A stretch of DNA of 64,000 nucleotides from NCBI RefSeq assembly GCF_004022265.1, contig NZ_SAVB01000007.1, positions 117,950 to 181,949 of the forward strand, in the 5' to 3' direction. The notes under the pieces are model-generated. The model saw nothing but the letters and a program-made list of their open reading frames with translations, searched no databases and was not told the DNA's origin. This document shows positions 53,905-62,420 of this stretch, in pieces. A program made the position numbers and the translations under genes. This DNA comes from Paenirhodobacter ferrireducens. GTDB taxonomy: Bacteria > Pseudomonadota > Alphaproteobacteria > Rhodobacterales > Rhodobacteraceae. The stretch's first letter is position 1. Each line of letters begins with the position of its first letter.

Positions 53905-55071
53905 ATGGCGCTGGATTCCGATACGCTCGCGCAGCTCTGTGCCACCCTGCGCCGCTTCGTCGACGAAGAGCTGATCCCGGCCGAGGCCGAGGTGGCCGAG
54001 ACCGAGGCGATCCCCGGGCGCATCGTCGCGCAGATGCGCGAACTCGGCCTGTTCGGCCTGACCGCCCCGGAAGACTTCGGCGGGCTCGGCCTGACGATGG
54101 AGGAGGAGGTGAACGCGATCTTCGAGCTGGGCCGCGCCGCGCCCGCCTTCCGCTCGATGTTCGCGACGAACGTGGGCATCGGCATGCAGGGCATCGCGAT
54201 CGACGGCACGCCCGAGCAGAAGGCGAAATACCTGCCACGGCTGGCCAGCGGAGAGCTGATCGGCTCCTTCGCGCTGACCGAGCCCGAGGTCGGCTCGGAC
54301 GCGGGCTCGGTGCGCACCACGGCGCGGCGCGAGGGGGATGTCTACGTCCTCAACGGCACCAAGCGCTTCATCACCAATGCGCCGCATGCGGGGCTGTTCA
54401 CCGTGATGGCGCGCACCGATCCGGCGCAGAAGGGCGCCTCGGGCGTCTCCGCCTTCGCGGTCGAGCGCGGCACGCCCGGCCTTGCCCTTGGCAAGCCCGA
54501 GAAGAAGATGGGCCAGCAGGGCGCGCATGTCTGCGACGTGATCTTCGAGGACTGCCGGGTGCCCGTCTCGGCGCTGATCGGCGGGGTCGAGGGGCAGGGG
54601 TTCAAGACCGCGATGAAGGTGCTCGACAAGGGGCGGCTGCACATCGCGGCGGCCTGCGTCGGCCTGTCGGAGCGGATCCTCGACGACATGCTGGCCTATG
54701 CCGTCGGGCGTCGGCAATTCGGCAAGACCCTTGCGGATTTCCAGCTGATCCAGGCGATGTTCGCCGACAGCAGGGCCGATGCCTATGCGGCGCGCTGCAT
54801 GGTGATCGACGCGGCGCGCAAGCGCGATGCGGGGCTCAATGTCTCGGTCGAGGCCTCCTGCGCGAAGATGTTTGCCTCCGAGGCGGTGGGACGGATCGCC
54901 GACCGCAACGTGCAGGTGCATGGCGGCAACGGCTATATCCGCGAATACCGCGCCGAACAGCTTTACCGCGATGCGCGGCTGTTCCGGATCTACGAGGGCA
55001 CGACGCAGATCCAGCAGATCGTCATCGCGAGGGCGCTGGTGTCTGACGCGCGCGCGGCCGCGGGGCTGTGA
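53905..55071 (+). CDS. Acyl-CoA dehydrogenase (BadR-region paralogue 1)
   Basis: A 388-residue FAD-dependent acyl-CoA dehydrogenase. Features are GSFALTEPEVGSDAGSV (FAD/substrate loop), RFITNAPHAG, MGQQGAHVCDVIFEDCRVP, RRQFGKTLADFQLIQAMFAD and the catalytic base Glu364 in RIYEGTTQIQQIVIA. It oxidises an acyl-CoA to the 2-enoyl form, passing electrons to ETF, whose gene starts at 63631. A strong GGGAGGA ribosome-binding site precedes the ATG. It stands alone with a BadR-type site, and a terminator follows. The substrate may be an alicyclic or dicarboxylic acyl-CoA. Confidence 0.88.
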   Translation: MALDSDTLAQLCATLRRFVDEELIPAEAEVAETEAIPGRIVAQMRELGLFGLTAPEDFGGLGLTMEEEVNAIFELGRAAPAFRSMFATNVGIGMQGIAIDGTPEQKAKYLPRLASGELIGSFALTEPEVGSDAGSVRTTARREGDVYVLNGTKRFITNAPHAGLFTVMARTDPAQKGASGVSAFAVERGTPGLALGKPEKKMGQQGAHVCDVIFEDCRVPVSALIGGVEGQGFKTAMKVLDKGRLHIAAACVGLSERILDDMLAYAVGRRQFGKTLADFQLIQAMFADSRADAYAARCMVIDAARKRDAGLNVSVEASCAKMFASEAVGRIADRNVQVHGGNGYIREYRAEQLYRDARLFRIYEGTTQIQQIVIARALVSDARAAAGL

Positions 55072-55078
55072 GACGCCA

Positions 55079-55104
55079 AAGGCCGCCGGTTACTCGGCGG
55101 CCTT
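55079..55104. terminator. Bidirectional terminator overlapping the badR 3' end
   Basis: A perfect 9-bp stem AAGGCCGCC (55079-55087) with GGCGGCCTT (55096-55104). It terminates the acyl-CoA dehydrogenase transcript and is also the last codons and stop of the convergent MarR gene (stop at 55090-55092). Confidence 0.75.
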
Positions 55105-55599
55105 CTTGTCTGTCTGAATTTCGGGGTCGATGTCCTTGAAATTGCGCAGCATCTTGTCGAGGTAATGGATCATGTGGATCCGGTCCTCGGTCGAGAACCC
55201 GCGCAGCGCATCGTCATAGAAATCAGAGATCACCGGCCGCATGTCCTCGTCCCAGAGGCTGCGGCCCTTCGTCGTCAGCCGGATCAGCCGCGAGCGGTTG
55301 TCGTTCTCGTCGACGGTGCGCTCAATGTAATCCATCGCCTCGAGCCGGGTCAGCACGCCGGTCAGGTTCTGCCGGCTGACCAGCAGGAAGGCGGCGAGGT
55401 CGCCCACCGCCACGCCCGGCTCGAAGGCGGGTCGCGTCAGCGCGCCCAGCACCGCCCATTGCTGCGTGGTGATGTGATGCGCATCAAGCGCCCGTGTGCC
55501 GGTTTTGTGCAACATGTTGGCGCATTGGTAGAGCCGGAAGAAGAGCCGGTTGCTCAGCCGCGGGGCCTGATCTTTGGTTTTTTCGCCGTTTTGCATCAT
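55090..55599 (-). CDS. badR: MarR-family repressor of cyclohexanecarboxylate genes (BadR homologue)
   Basis: A 169-residue MarR regulator: RLFFRLYQCANMLHKTGTRALDAHHITTQQWAVLGAL, then the wHTH GDLAAFLLVSRQNLTGVLTRLEAMDYIERTVDENDNRSRLI. It sits divergent from badH, as BadR does in Rhodopseudomonas palustris, where it represses badHI, aliAB and badK and is released by 2-ketocyclohexanecarboxyl-CoA. A 20-bp element lies between it and badH, with a second copy upstream of the acyl-CoA dehydrogenase. ATGs at 55599 and 55596 are both possible. Confidence 0.87.
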   Translation of the reverse strand: MMQNGEKTKDQAPRLSNRLFFRLYQCANMLHKTGTRALDAHHITTQQWAVLGALTRPAFEPGVAVGDLAAFLLVSRQNLTGVLTRLEAMDYIERTVDENDNRSRLIRLTTKGRSLWDEDMRPVISDFYDDALRGFSTEDRIHMIHYLDKMLRNFKDIDPEIQTDKKAAE

Positions 55600-55659
55600 G
55601 TCCGCCAGAATGGCCGCAGTCCGCAGCGCGGTCAAGCGATGGCGTTGCACGCAAAGAAA

Positions 55660-55679
55660 GTAAATATATTGACATAAAT
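55660..55679. promoter_or_regulatory. Candidate BadR operator, copy 2
   Basis: GTAAATATATTGACATAAAT in the badR-badH intergenic region, 19 of 20 bases identical to copy 1 at 53874-53893. On the badH strand it includes a perfect -35 hexamer (TTGACA at 55669-55674), so binding would block the badH promoter. Confidence 0.68.
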
Positions 55680-55809
55680 TGCCGGGCCGCGCATGTTTGG
55701 GGCAGGGAGGCCATCCGGCATTCGGAAAGGCGATTCGGCGTGGAAATCTCGGGGGAACCCGGTTCCGGCATCGGGTCCGCATGGCCTGGTACACGGGAAG
55801 GAGAACATC

Positions 55810-56580
55810 TTGCGTGGTCTGAAAGGGAAAGTTGTTGTCGTAACGGGTGGGGGCGGCGGCATCGGCTCGGCGACCTGCCGGCGCTTCGCGGAAGAGGGCA
55901 GCCGCGTCATCGTCGCCGATATCAGCGCCGCGGCCGCGGCGGCGGTCGTCGAGGCGATCACCGCGCAGGGGGGCACGGCCACCGCGATGGTCGTCGACCT
56001 GACCGATTACGCGGCGACCTGCGCCGCCGTCGCGCGCGTCGAGGCCGAGTTCGGCCCGATCGACGTGCTGGTGAACAATGCAGGCTGGGATCTCTTCGTG
56101 CCCTTCCTGAAGTCGGAACCCGACTACTGGTCGAAGATCATCGACATCAACCTGCGCGCGGTGCTGAACATCACCAAGCCCGTGCTGCTGTCGATGGTCG
56201 AGCGCAAGGCGGGCGGCAAGGTCGTCTCGATCGGTTCCGACGCGGGCCGCGGCGGCTCCTCGGGCGAGAGCGTCTATTCCGCCTGCAAGGCCGGCGTCAT
56301 CGCGCTGATGAAGACGCTCGCGCGTGAACATTCGCGCCACGGCATCACCTTCAACACCGTCTGCCCGGGCGTGACCGAGACCGGCATGCTCGAGAATTTC
56401 ATGGAAGCGGCGGGCGACAAGGAAAAGCTGCGCGTGGCCTTCGCCAAGGCGGTGCCGATGGGGCGGCTTGGCAAGCCCGAGGATCTGCCCGGCGCGATCC
56501 TGTTCCTGGCGAGCGACGACGCCGCTTTCATCACCGGCCAGACCATCTCGGTGTCTGGCGGTCTGACCATGCACGGCTGA
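55810..56580 (+). CDS. badH: 2-Hydroxycyclohexanecarboxyl-CoA dehydrogenase (BadH)
   Basis: A 256-residue short-chain dehydrogenase with TGGGGGIG near residue 12, NNAG at 89-92 and the triad Ser143, Tyr156, Lys160 (IGSDAGRGGSS then VYSACKAG). It oxidises the 2-hydroxy to the 2-keto alicyclic CoA ester. I place the start at a TTG (55810-55812): a GGAAGGAG ribosome-binding site lies 6-7 nt upstream, and the protein then begins MRGLKGKVVVVTGG like known BadH. Earlier in-frame ATGs (from 55693) would put the promoter inside the gene. badI follows after 9 bp. Confidence 0.9.
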   Translation: MRGLKGKVVVVTGGGGGIGSATCRRFAEEGSRVIVADISAAAAAAVVEAITAQGGTATAMVVDLTDYAATCAAVARVEAEFGPIDVLVNNAGWDLFVPFLKSEPDYWSKIIDINLRAVLNITKPVLLSMVERKAGGKVVSIGSDAGRGGSSGESVYSACKAGVIALMKTLAREHSRHGITFNTVCPGVTETGMLENFMEAAGDKEKLRVAFAKAVPMGRLGKPEDLPGAILFLASDDAAFITGQTISVSGGLTMHG

Positions 56581-56589
56581 GGACGACCG

Positions 56590-57372
56590 ATGACCTACGA
56601 AGATATCCTCTATGAAATCCGCGGCGGCGCCGCCTGGATCACCATCAACCGCGCCGACAAATACAACGCCTTCCGCGGCCAGACCGTCGACGAGCTGATC
56701 CACGCCTTCCAGACCGCGGGCTGGGATCGCAAGGTGGGCGTGATCGTGCTGACCGGCGCGGGCGACAAGGCCTTCTGCACCGGCGGCGACCAGTCGGCGC
56801 ATGACGGGCAGTATGACGGGCGCGGCGTGATCGGCCTGCCGATCGACGAGCTGCAATCGCTGATCCGCGACGTGCCGAAGCCGGTGATCGCGCGGGTGAA
56901 CGGTTTCGCCATCGGCGGCGGCAATGTTCTTGCAACGATCTGCGACCTGACGATCGCGTCGGAAAAGGCGCAGTTCGGTCAGGTCGGGCCCAAGGTCGGC
57001 TCGGTCGATCCGGGCTTCGGCACCGCATATCTCTCCCGTGTCGTCGGCGAGAAGCGGGCGCGCGAGATCTGGTATCTGAACAAGCGCTACACTGCCGCCG
57101 AGGCGCTGGCCTGGGGGCTCGCGAATGCCGTCGTGCCGCATGAGGCGCTTGACGCCGAGGTCGACCGCTGGGTGGCCGAGCTGATGGACCGCTCGCCGAC
57201 CGCGCTGGCGCTCGCCAAGGTCAGCTTCAACGCCGACAGCGAGAACATCCGCGGGATCTCGGCCTTGGGGATGCGCGCGCTCAGCCTCTATTACGATACC
57301 GACGAGAGCAAGGAAGGCGGCGTCGCCTTCCGCGAGAAGCGCAAGCCCGACTTCCGCAAGTTCGGCAAGTGA
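56590..57372 (+). CDS. badI: 2-Ketocyclohexanecarboxyl-CoA hydrolase (BadI)
   Basis: A 260-residue crotonase-family ring-opening hydrolase. It closely follows BadI of Rhodopseudomonas palustris along its length: LIYEIR-type N-terminus, AFCTGGDQSAHDG, PKPVIARVNGFAIGGGNVLATICDLTI (in parts), FGQVGPKVGSVDPGFGTA, and the YYDTDESKEGG and EKRKPDFRKF ending. It converts 2-ketocyclohexanecarboxyl-CoA to pimeloyl-CoA by water addition, related to MenB. The specific sequence makes this the firmest marker of the alicyclic-acid pathway in the window. Confidence 0.94.
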   Translation: MTYEDILYEIRGGAAWITINRADKYNAFRGQTVDELIHAFQTAGWDRKVGVIVLTGAGDKAFCTGGDQSAHDGQYDGRGVIGLPIDELQSLIRDVPKPVIARVNGFAIGGGNVLATICDLTIASEKAQFGQVGPKVGSVDPGFGTAYLSRVVGEKRAREIWYLNKRYTAAEALAWGLANAVVPHEALDAEVDRWVAELMDRSPTALALAKVSFNADSENIRGISALGMRALSLYYDTDESKEGGVAFREKRKPDFRKFGK

Positions 57373-57459
57373 CGACGCGCCGCGCCCTCGGGGGAGGGCG
57401 CGGGCCGGCGGGTCCGGTCTGAGGGGGCCGGACCCGTCCCATGCTTGAGGAGGAAAGCG

Positions 57460-58620
57460 ATGTACCCCACGATCTTCGACACCGAGGAACTGACCGCGCT
57501 GCGGGAGATGGCGCGCAAGTTCGCCAGCGAGAAACTCGCCCCCGGCTACAAGGCGCGCGAAAAGGCCGGCGCCTTCGGCCCCGACATCCTGCGCGAGATG
57601 GGCAGCCTTGGCCTGATCGCCCCGGAACTGCCCGAGGAGCTGGGCGGGCTTGGCGCCGGCTCGATCTATTCGGGTGTCATCATCGAGGAAATCGCCCGCG
57701 CCGATTTCAACATGGGCTACATCAACATCCTCGCCTCGCTGAACGGCCAGATTCTCGCGCGTTTCGGCAATGACGAGATCAGGCGCGACTGGCTGCCGAA
57801 GCTGACCGCGGGCGAGCTGATGGTGGCGATCGCGCTGACCGAGCCGCGCGGTGGTTCCGATGCGGCGAACCTCGGCCTGAAGATGGAGCGGGTGGGTGAC
57901 CATTATGTGCTGAATGGCGAGAAGACCTCGATCTCGGCGGCCGATCAGGCGAAGGGCGCGGTGGTCTTTGCCCGCACCGGCCGGCCCGAGGACCGCGCCC
58001 GCGGCATCTCGGCGATCTTCGTGCCGATGGACACGCCCGGGATCTCGACCACGCGGTTCTCCGACCTCGGCCAGCACGCGATCGGCCGCGGCTCGATCTT
58101 CTTCGACAATGTGCGCGTGCCGGCGGCGAACCTGCTGGGCGAGGAGGGCAAGGGCTTTGTCCAGGTGATGCAGGGCTTCGATTTCTCGCGCTCGCTCATC
58201 GGGTTGCAATGCCTCGGCACGGCGCGGCAATCGCTGGACGAGGCCTGGGCCTATATCGGCGAGCGCCACGCCTTCGGCAAGCCGCTTGCCGCGTTCCAGG
58301 GCATCACCCACCAGCTCGCCGATTTCGATACCAAGGTCGAGGCGGCGCGGCTGATGTGCCTCAATGCGCTCTGGCTCAAGGACACCGGCCGGCCGCATGT
58401 GGCCGAGGCGGCGATGGCGAAATGGTGGCCGCCGCTGCTGGCCTATGAGGCGATCCATGCCTGCCTTCTGATCCACGGCCATGCCGCCTATTCGGACGAG
58501 CTGCCCTTCGAGCAGCGGCTGCGCGACGTGCTGGGCCTGCAGATCGGCGACGGCACCGCGCATATCATGAAGAACATCATCGCCCGCGAGCGGGCGGGCC
58601 GGACCGCGGTGGCGGGCTGA
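57460..58620 (+). CDS. aliB: Cyclohexanecarboxyl-CoA dehydrogenase (AliB-like acyl-CoA dehydrogenase)
   Basis: A 386-residue acyl-CoA dehydrogenase with IALTEPRGGSDAANL, GEKTSISAADQAKGAVVF, LGQHAIGRGSIFFDNVRVP and GERHAFGKPLAAFQGITHQLAD. At the position of the usual catalytic Glu (YEGT) it has GDGTAHI, with Asp364. The same base change is known, as I recall, from dehydrogenases acting on cyclohexane- or cyclohexene-carboxyl-CoA. Position between badI and the AMP-ligase matches the aliAB/badHI cluster. An AGGAGGAAAG ribosome-binding site precedes the ATG at 57460. Confidence 0.88.
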   Translation: MYPTIFDTEELTALREMARKFASEKLAPGYKAREKAGAFGPDILREMGSLGLIAPELPEELGGLGAGSIYSGVIIEEIARADFNMGYINILASLNGQILARFGNDEIRRDWLPKLTAGELMVAIALTEPRGGSDAANLGLKMERVGDHYVLNGEKTSISAADQAKGAVVFARTGRPEDRARGISAIFVPMDTPGISTTRFSDLGQHAIGRGSIFFDNVRVPAANLLGEEGKGFVQVMQGFDFSRSLIGLQCLGTARQSLDEAWAYIGERHAFGKPLAAFQGITHQLADFDTKVEAARLMCLNALWLKDTGRPHVAEAAMAKWWPPLLAYEAIHACLLIHGHAAYSDELPFEQRLRDVLGLQIGDGTAHIMKNIIARERAGRTAVAG

Positions 58621-58646
58621 GCCGGGTCTTTGGGGAGGAAGACACG

Positions 58647-60311
58647 ATGAAATTCGACGCGATTCTGATCGAACCGAGACGCGAGGCGATGGAGACGGCG
58701 GGCTTCTGGCCCGGCAAGACGCTTCTCGACTATTTCGAGGCCTGCCTTGCGGCACAGCCCGACGCCCGCGCGCTGACAGCGATCACCGTGACCGAGGGCG
58801 GGCGGCGCGACTTCACCTGGGCCGAGCTTGACGCGCTGTCGTGGCGCGCGGCGGCGGGGCTCGACCGGCTGGGGCTGGGCAAGGACGACGTGCTGGCCTG
58901 CCAGCTGTCGAACTCGTGGGAGTTCATCGTCCTCTACATCGCCTGCCGCAAGCTCGGCATCGTGTTCAACCCGGTGATGCCGATCTTCCGCGAGCACGAG
59001 CTGCTGTTCATGCTGCGCCATGGCGAGGCGAAGGCCTTCGTCGTGCCGAAGATCTTCCGCCATTTCGACCACGAGGCGATGGCCGAGGGCATGCGCCCCG
59101 ACCTGCCCGGGCTCGAGCACCTGATCGTCGCGGGGGGCGAGGGGCCGAACAGCTTCGAGGCGGCTCTGCTCGACCCGGCGCTTGTGGTCGATGACGCGCT
59201 GCGCGCGCGTTCGGCCGAGATGCGTGGCGATGCGAATGACGTGTGCCAGCTGATCTACACCTCGGGCACGACGGGCGAGCCGAAGGGCGTGATGCACACG
59301 GCGAACACGATGTATTCGAACCTTGTCGCCTATGCGGCGCGGCTGGGGCTGGGCGCGCAGGACCGGATCCTGATGGCCTCGCCGATGGCGCACCAGACCG
59401 GCTTCATGTATGGCTTCCTGCTGCCGGTGATGCTCGGCGCGCGGATGGTGCTGATGGACAGCTGGGACAAGGATCTCGGCGCGCGGCTGATCGCGTCCGA
59501 GGGCGTCACCTTCACCATGGCCTCGACGCCCTTCCTGATGGATCTTGCGACCGCGGTCGAGGCAGGCGGCGCCGACATGTCGAGCCTGCGCATCTTCCTG
59601 TGCGCCGGCACCGCGATCCCCGGGCCGCTGGTCGAGCGCGCCCATGCGATCCTCGGCGCCAAGGTGATCTCCGCCTGGGGGATGACCGAGAACGGCGCGG
59701 TCACCGTGGTGGCGCCCACCGACCCCGACGAGCGCTCGGTGCATACCGACGGTTTCGTGCTGCCGGGGATGGAGATCCAGATCCGCGGCGCGGAGGGGGC
59801 GCCGGTGCCCGTGGGCCACGAGGGCGAGCTTTACGTCCGCGGCTGCTCGAACTTCGTGGGCTATCTGAAGCGGCCGCAGTGGAATGCGACGGACGAGGCC
59901 GGCTGGTTCGACACCGGCGACATCGCGCGGATGGATGCCGAGGGCTATATCCGGATCTGCGGCCGCTCGAAGGACGTCATCATCCGCGGCGCCGAGAATA
60001 TCCCGGTCGTCGAGGTCGAGGCGCTGCTCTACAAGCACCCCGCCGTGCATCAGGTCGCCATCGTCGCCTATCCCGACGAACGTCTGGGCGAGCGCGCCTG
60101 CGCCTTCATCGTGCCGAAACCGGGGCACAGCCTTGATTTCGCCGGCATGATCGCCTTCCTCGAGGGGCAGCATCTGGCGAAGCAATACTTCCCCGAGCGG
60201 CTTGAGGTTCGCGAGAAGCTGCCCGCGACCGCCTCGGGCAAGATCCAGAAATTCGCGCTGCGCAATGCGCTGAAGGCCGAATACGAGGCAAGCCGCGCGG
60301 CCCTGACCTGA
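58647..60311 (+). CDS. aliA: Cyclohexanecarboxylate-CoA ligase (AliA-like AMP-forming ligase)
   Basis: A 554-residue ANL-superfamily ligase with the ATP-loop motif LIYTSGTTGEPKGVMH, the SAWGMTENG core, GYIRICGRSKDVIIRGAENIP hinge region and the C-terminal lysine in PATASGKIQKF. The gene follows aliB by 26 bp. It should activate cyclohexanecarboxylate (or a related alicyclic acid) to its CoA ester, the entry step of the route. A stable hairpin follows. Fatty-acid or benzoate-type ligases are the alternatives; the cluster favours AliA. Confidence 0.87.
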   Translation: MKFDAILIEPRREAMETAGFWPGKTLLDYFEACLAAQPDARALTAITVTEGGRRDFTWAELDALSWRAAAGLDRLGLGKDDVLACQLSNSWEFIVLYIACRKLGIVFNPVMPIFREHELLFMLRHGEAKAFVVPKIFRHFDHEAMAEGMRPDLPGLEHLIVAGGEGPNSFEAALLDPALVVDDALRARSAEMRGDANDVCQLIYTSGTTGEPKGVMHTANTMYSNLVAYAARLGLGAQDRILMASPMAHQTGFMYGFLLPVMLGARMVLMDSWDKDLGARLIASEGVTFTMASTPFLMDLATAVEAGGADMSSLRIFLCAGTAIPGPLVERAHAILGAKVISAWGMTENGAVTVVAPTDPDERSVHTDGFVLPGMEIQIRGAEGAPVPVGHEGELYVRGCSNFVGYLKRPQWNATDEAGWFDTGDIARMDAEGYIRICGRSKDVIIRGAENIPVVEVEALLYKHPAVHQVAIVAYPDERLGERACAFIVPKPGHSLDFAGMIAFLEGQHLAKQYFPERLEVREKLPATASGKIQKFALRNALKAEYEASRAALT

Positions 60312-60313
60312 GC

Positions 60314-60332
60314 GGGGGGCCTCGCGCCCCCC
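60314..60332 (+). terminator. Intra-operon GC hairpin
   Basis: Perfect 7-bp arms GGGGGGC and GCCCCCC around a 5-nt loop, directly after the ligase stop. No U-tract follows, so it is more likely an mRNA-processing or attenuation element than a full terminator. Confidence 0.45.
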
Positions 60333-60359
60333 AAATCCCAGACTGTCCGAGAGGTTCCC

Positions 60360-62420
60360 ATGACCGATCCGGTGCGCTTCACCGCGCAGCGCGGCATTGC
60401 GCGCATCACCATCGACAACCCACCCGTCAATGTCACCGCGCAGCCGGTGCGCGCCGGGCTGAGCGCGGCACTTGATGCGGCGCTGGCGGCGGGGGTTTCC
60501 CGCGTGGTGCTCACGGGCGCCGGGCGTGCCTTTGTCGCCGGCGCCGATGCGAAGGAATTCGACGCGGCCCCGGTCGCGCCGCATCTGCCCGATCTGGTGG
60601 CGCGGATCGCCGCCTTTCCGGTGCCGGTGATCGCCGCGATCAATGGCGCGGCGCTGGGCGGCGGGCTCGAACTCGCGCTGGCCTGTGCCGCCCGCGTGGC
60701 GGTTCCCGGGGCGACGCTCGGCCTGCCCGAGGTGACGCTCGGTGTGGTGCCGGGCGCGGGCGGCACGCAGCGCCTGCCGCGGCTTGTGGGCCTTGCCCCG
60801 GCGCTGTCGCTGATTTCCGAGGGCCGGGTGATCGGCGCCGCCGAGGCGCTGAACCTCGGCCTTGTCGATGCGCTGGCGGACGACCCGGTCACCGCGGCAG
60901 AAGCCCTCGCGCTGCCCGCACGCGCCGCGCCCGATGCGCTGCCCGCGCCCGCCCCGGATCCGGCGGCGGTCGAGGCCGCGCGGGCGCAGGCGGCGAAACG
61001 CGCGAAAGGGCAGGTGGCGCCCGGCCTTGCGATCGACCTCGTCGCCGCCTCGGCCACGCTTCCGCTCGCCGAGGGGCTGACGTGCGAGCGCGAGACCTTC
61101 CTGAGCCTGAAGACCTCCGATCAGGCCGCGGCACTGCGCCATGTCTTCTTTGCCGAGCGCGCGGCGCTTGCCCGCGGCCGCGCGGGCGGCGCGGCGATCG
61201 ACACCGCCGCCGTCGTCGGCGGCGGCACGATGGGCGCGGCGATCGCCTATGCGCTCGCGGGCGTCGGCGTCTCGGTCGCGCTCGTGGAAACCGATGCGGC
61301 CGGGGCGGAACGGGCGCGGGCGAATGTCGCCACGCTCTACGCCGAGGCCGTGGCGCGCGGCAAATCCTCCCCCGAGGCGGCCGAGGCCGCCCAGGCCGCG
61401 CGCCACTCCTATCACGTGGGCTATGCCGACCTGCCCCCCGCCCAGATCGCGATCGAGGCGGTGTTCGAAGATCTTGCGGTGAAGAAACAGGTCTTCGCCG
61501 CGCTTGATGCCGCGCTGCCGGAAACGACGATCCTGGCGACGAACACCTCCTACCTGAACCCCGACCGCATCGCCGAGGGGCTGCGCAACCCGGGCCGCTT
61601 CCTCGGGCTGCATTTCTTCTCGCCCGCCCATGTGATGAAGCTGGTCGAGGTGATCCGCACCGCCACGACCACGCCCGAGACGCTCGCCACCGTGCTGCGG
61701 CTCACCGCGCGGCTCAGGAAAATCGCGGTGCCGGCGGGGGTCTGCGACGGCTTCATCGGCAACCGCATCCTCACCCGTTACCGCCAGATCTGCGACGTGA
61801 TGCTGATCGAGGGCGCGCTGCCCGCACAGATCGATGCCGCGCTGCGCGGCTTCGGCATGGCGATGGGGCCCTATGAGGTGCAGGATCTCTCTGGCCTCGA
61901 CATCGCCCATGCGAACCGCAAACGCATGGGATGGAAGACGAAACCCGGCATCCGCTACATCCCCATCGCCGACCGCATCGTCGAGGAGACCGGCCGGCTG
62001 GGCCGCAAGACGGGTGCCGGCTGGTATGATTACGACGGGGCCAAGCCCGTGCCCTCCGCCGCCATCAACCAGATCGTCACCTCGGAAAGCTCGCGCGCGG
62101 GGATCACCCGTCGCCCCTTCACCGACACCGAGATCGTCTCGCGCGCCACCACCGTGATGATCGAGGAGGGCGCGCGTCTCCTCGAGGAGAGCATCGCCGA
62201 AAGCCCCTCCGACATCGATCTCGTGCTGGTGCATGGCTATGGCTTCCCGCGCTGGCGTGGCGGTCCGATGCACTATGCCGAACGGCTGGGCCTGCCCGAG
62301 ATCTGCGCCCGGATCGAGGCTTTCGCTGCCGCGGATCCGCTTTCCTGGGCGCTGCCCGACATCCTGCGCCGCGCCACAGAGACCGGGCGCAGCCTCTCCG
62401 ACCTTGCGAGGAAACCATGA
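60360..62420 (+). CDS. Bifunctional enoyl-CoA hydratase / 3-hydroxyacyl-CoA dehydrogenase (FadB/FadJ-like)
   Basis: A 686-residue two-part enzyme. Residues 1-190 are a crotonase domain with the glutamates Glu104 (GGGLELALA) and Glu124 ([18 protein letters not shown]). From about 283 is the NAD-binding 3-hydroxyacyl-CoA dehydrogenase ([21 protein letters not shown]), with catalytic His in [16 protein letters not shown], and the C-terminal repeat at about 470-670. It runs two steps of beta-oxidation, here probably on pimeloyl-CoA or its C7 dehydro form. Its stop overlaps the thiolase start by 4 bp, so the two act together. Confidence 0.9.
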   Translation: MTDPVRFTAQRGIARITIDNPPVNVTAQPVRAGLSAALDAALAAGVSRVVLTGAGRAFVAGADAKEFDAAPVAPHLPDLVARIAAFPVPVIAAINGAALGGGLELALACAARVAVPGATLGLPEVTLGVVPGAGGTQRLPRLVGLAPALSLISEGRVIGAAEALNLGLVDALADDPVTAAEALALPARAAPDALPAPAPDPAAVEAARAQAAKRAKGQVAPGLAIDLVAASATLPLAEGLTCERETFLSLKTSDQAAALRHVFFAERAALARGRAGGAAIDTAAVVGGGTMGAAIAYALAGVGVSVALVETDAAGAERARANVATLYAEAVARGKSSPEAAEAAQAARHSYHVGYADLPPAQIAIEAVFEDLAVKKQVFAALDAALPETTILATNTSYLNPDRIAEGLRNPGRFLGLHFFSPAHVMKLVEVIRTATTTPETLATVLRLTARLRKIAVPAGVCDGFIGNRILTRYRQICDVMLIEGALPAQIDAALRGFGMAMGPYEVQDLSGLDIAHANRKRMGWKTKPGIRYIPIADRIVEETGRLGRKTGAGWYDYDGAKPVPSAAINQIVTSESSRAGITRRPFTDTEIVSRATTVMIEEGARLLEESIAESPSDIDLVLVHGYGFPRWRGGPMHYAERLGLPEICARIEAFAAADPLSWALPDILRRATETGRSLSDLARKP

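Noticed and set aside
55693..55809. N-terminal extension of badH starting at ATG 55693
   Set aside because: No ribosome-binding site at that ATG, no match to BadH in the added residues, and a strong ribosome-binding site in front of TTG 55810.
58488..62273. Very long open frame on the minus strand across aliB, aliA and the FadB-like gene
   Set aside because: Same reason: it mirrors three well-conserved genes on the plus strand and has no recognisable domain.
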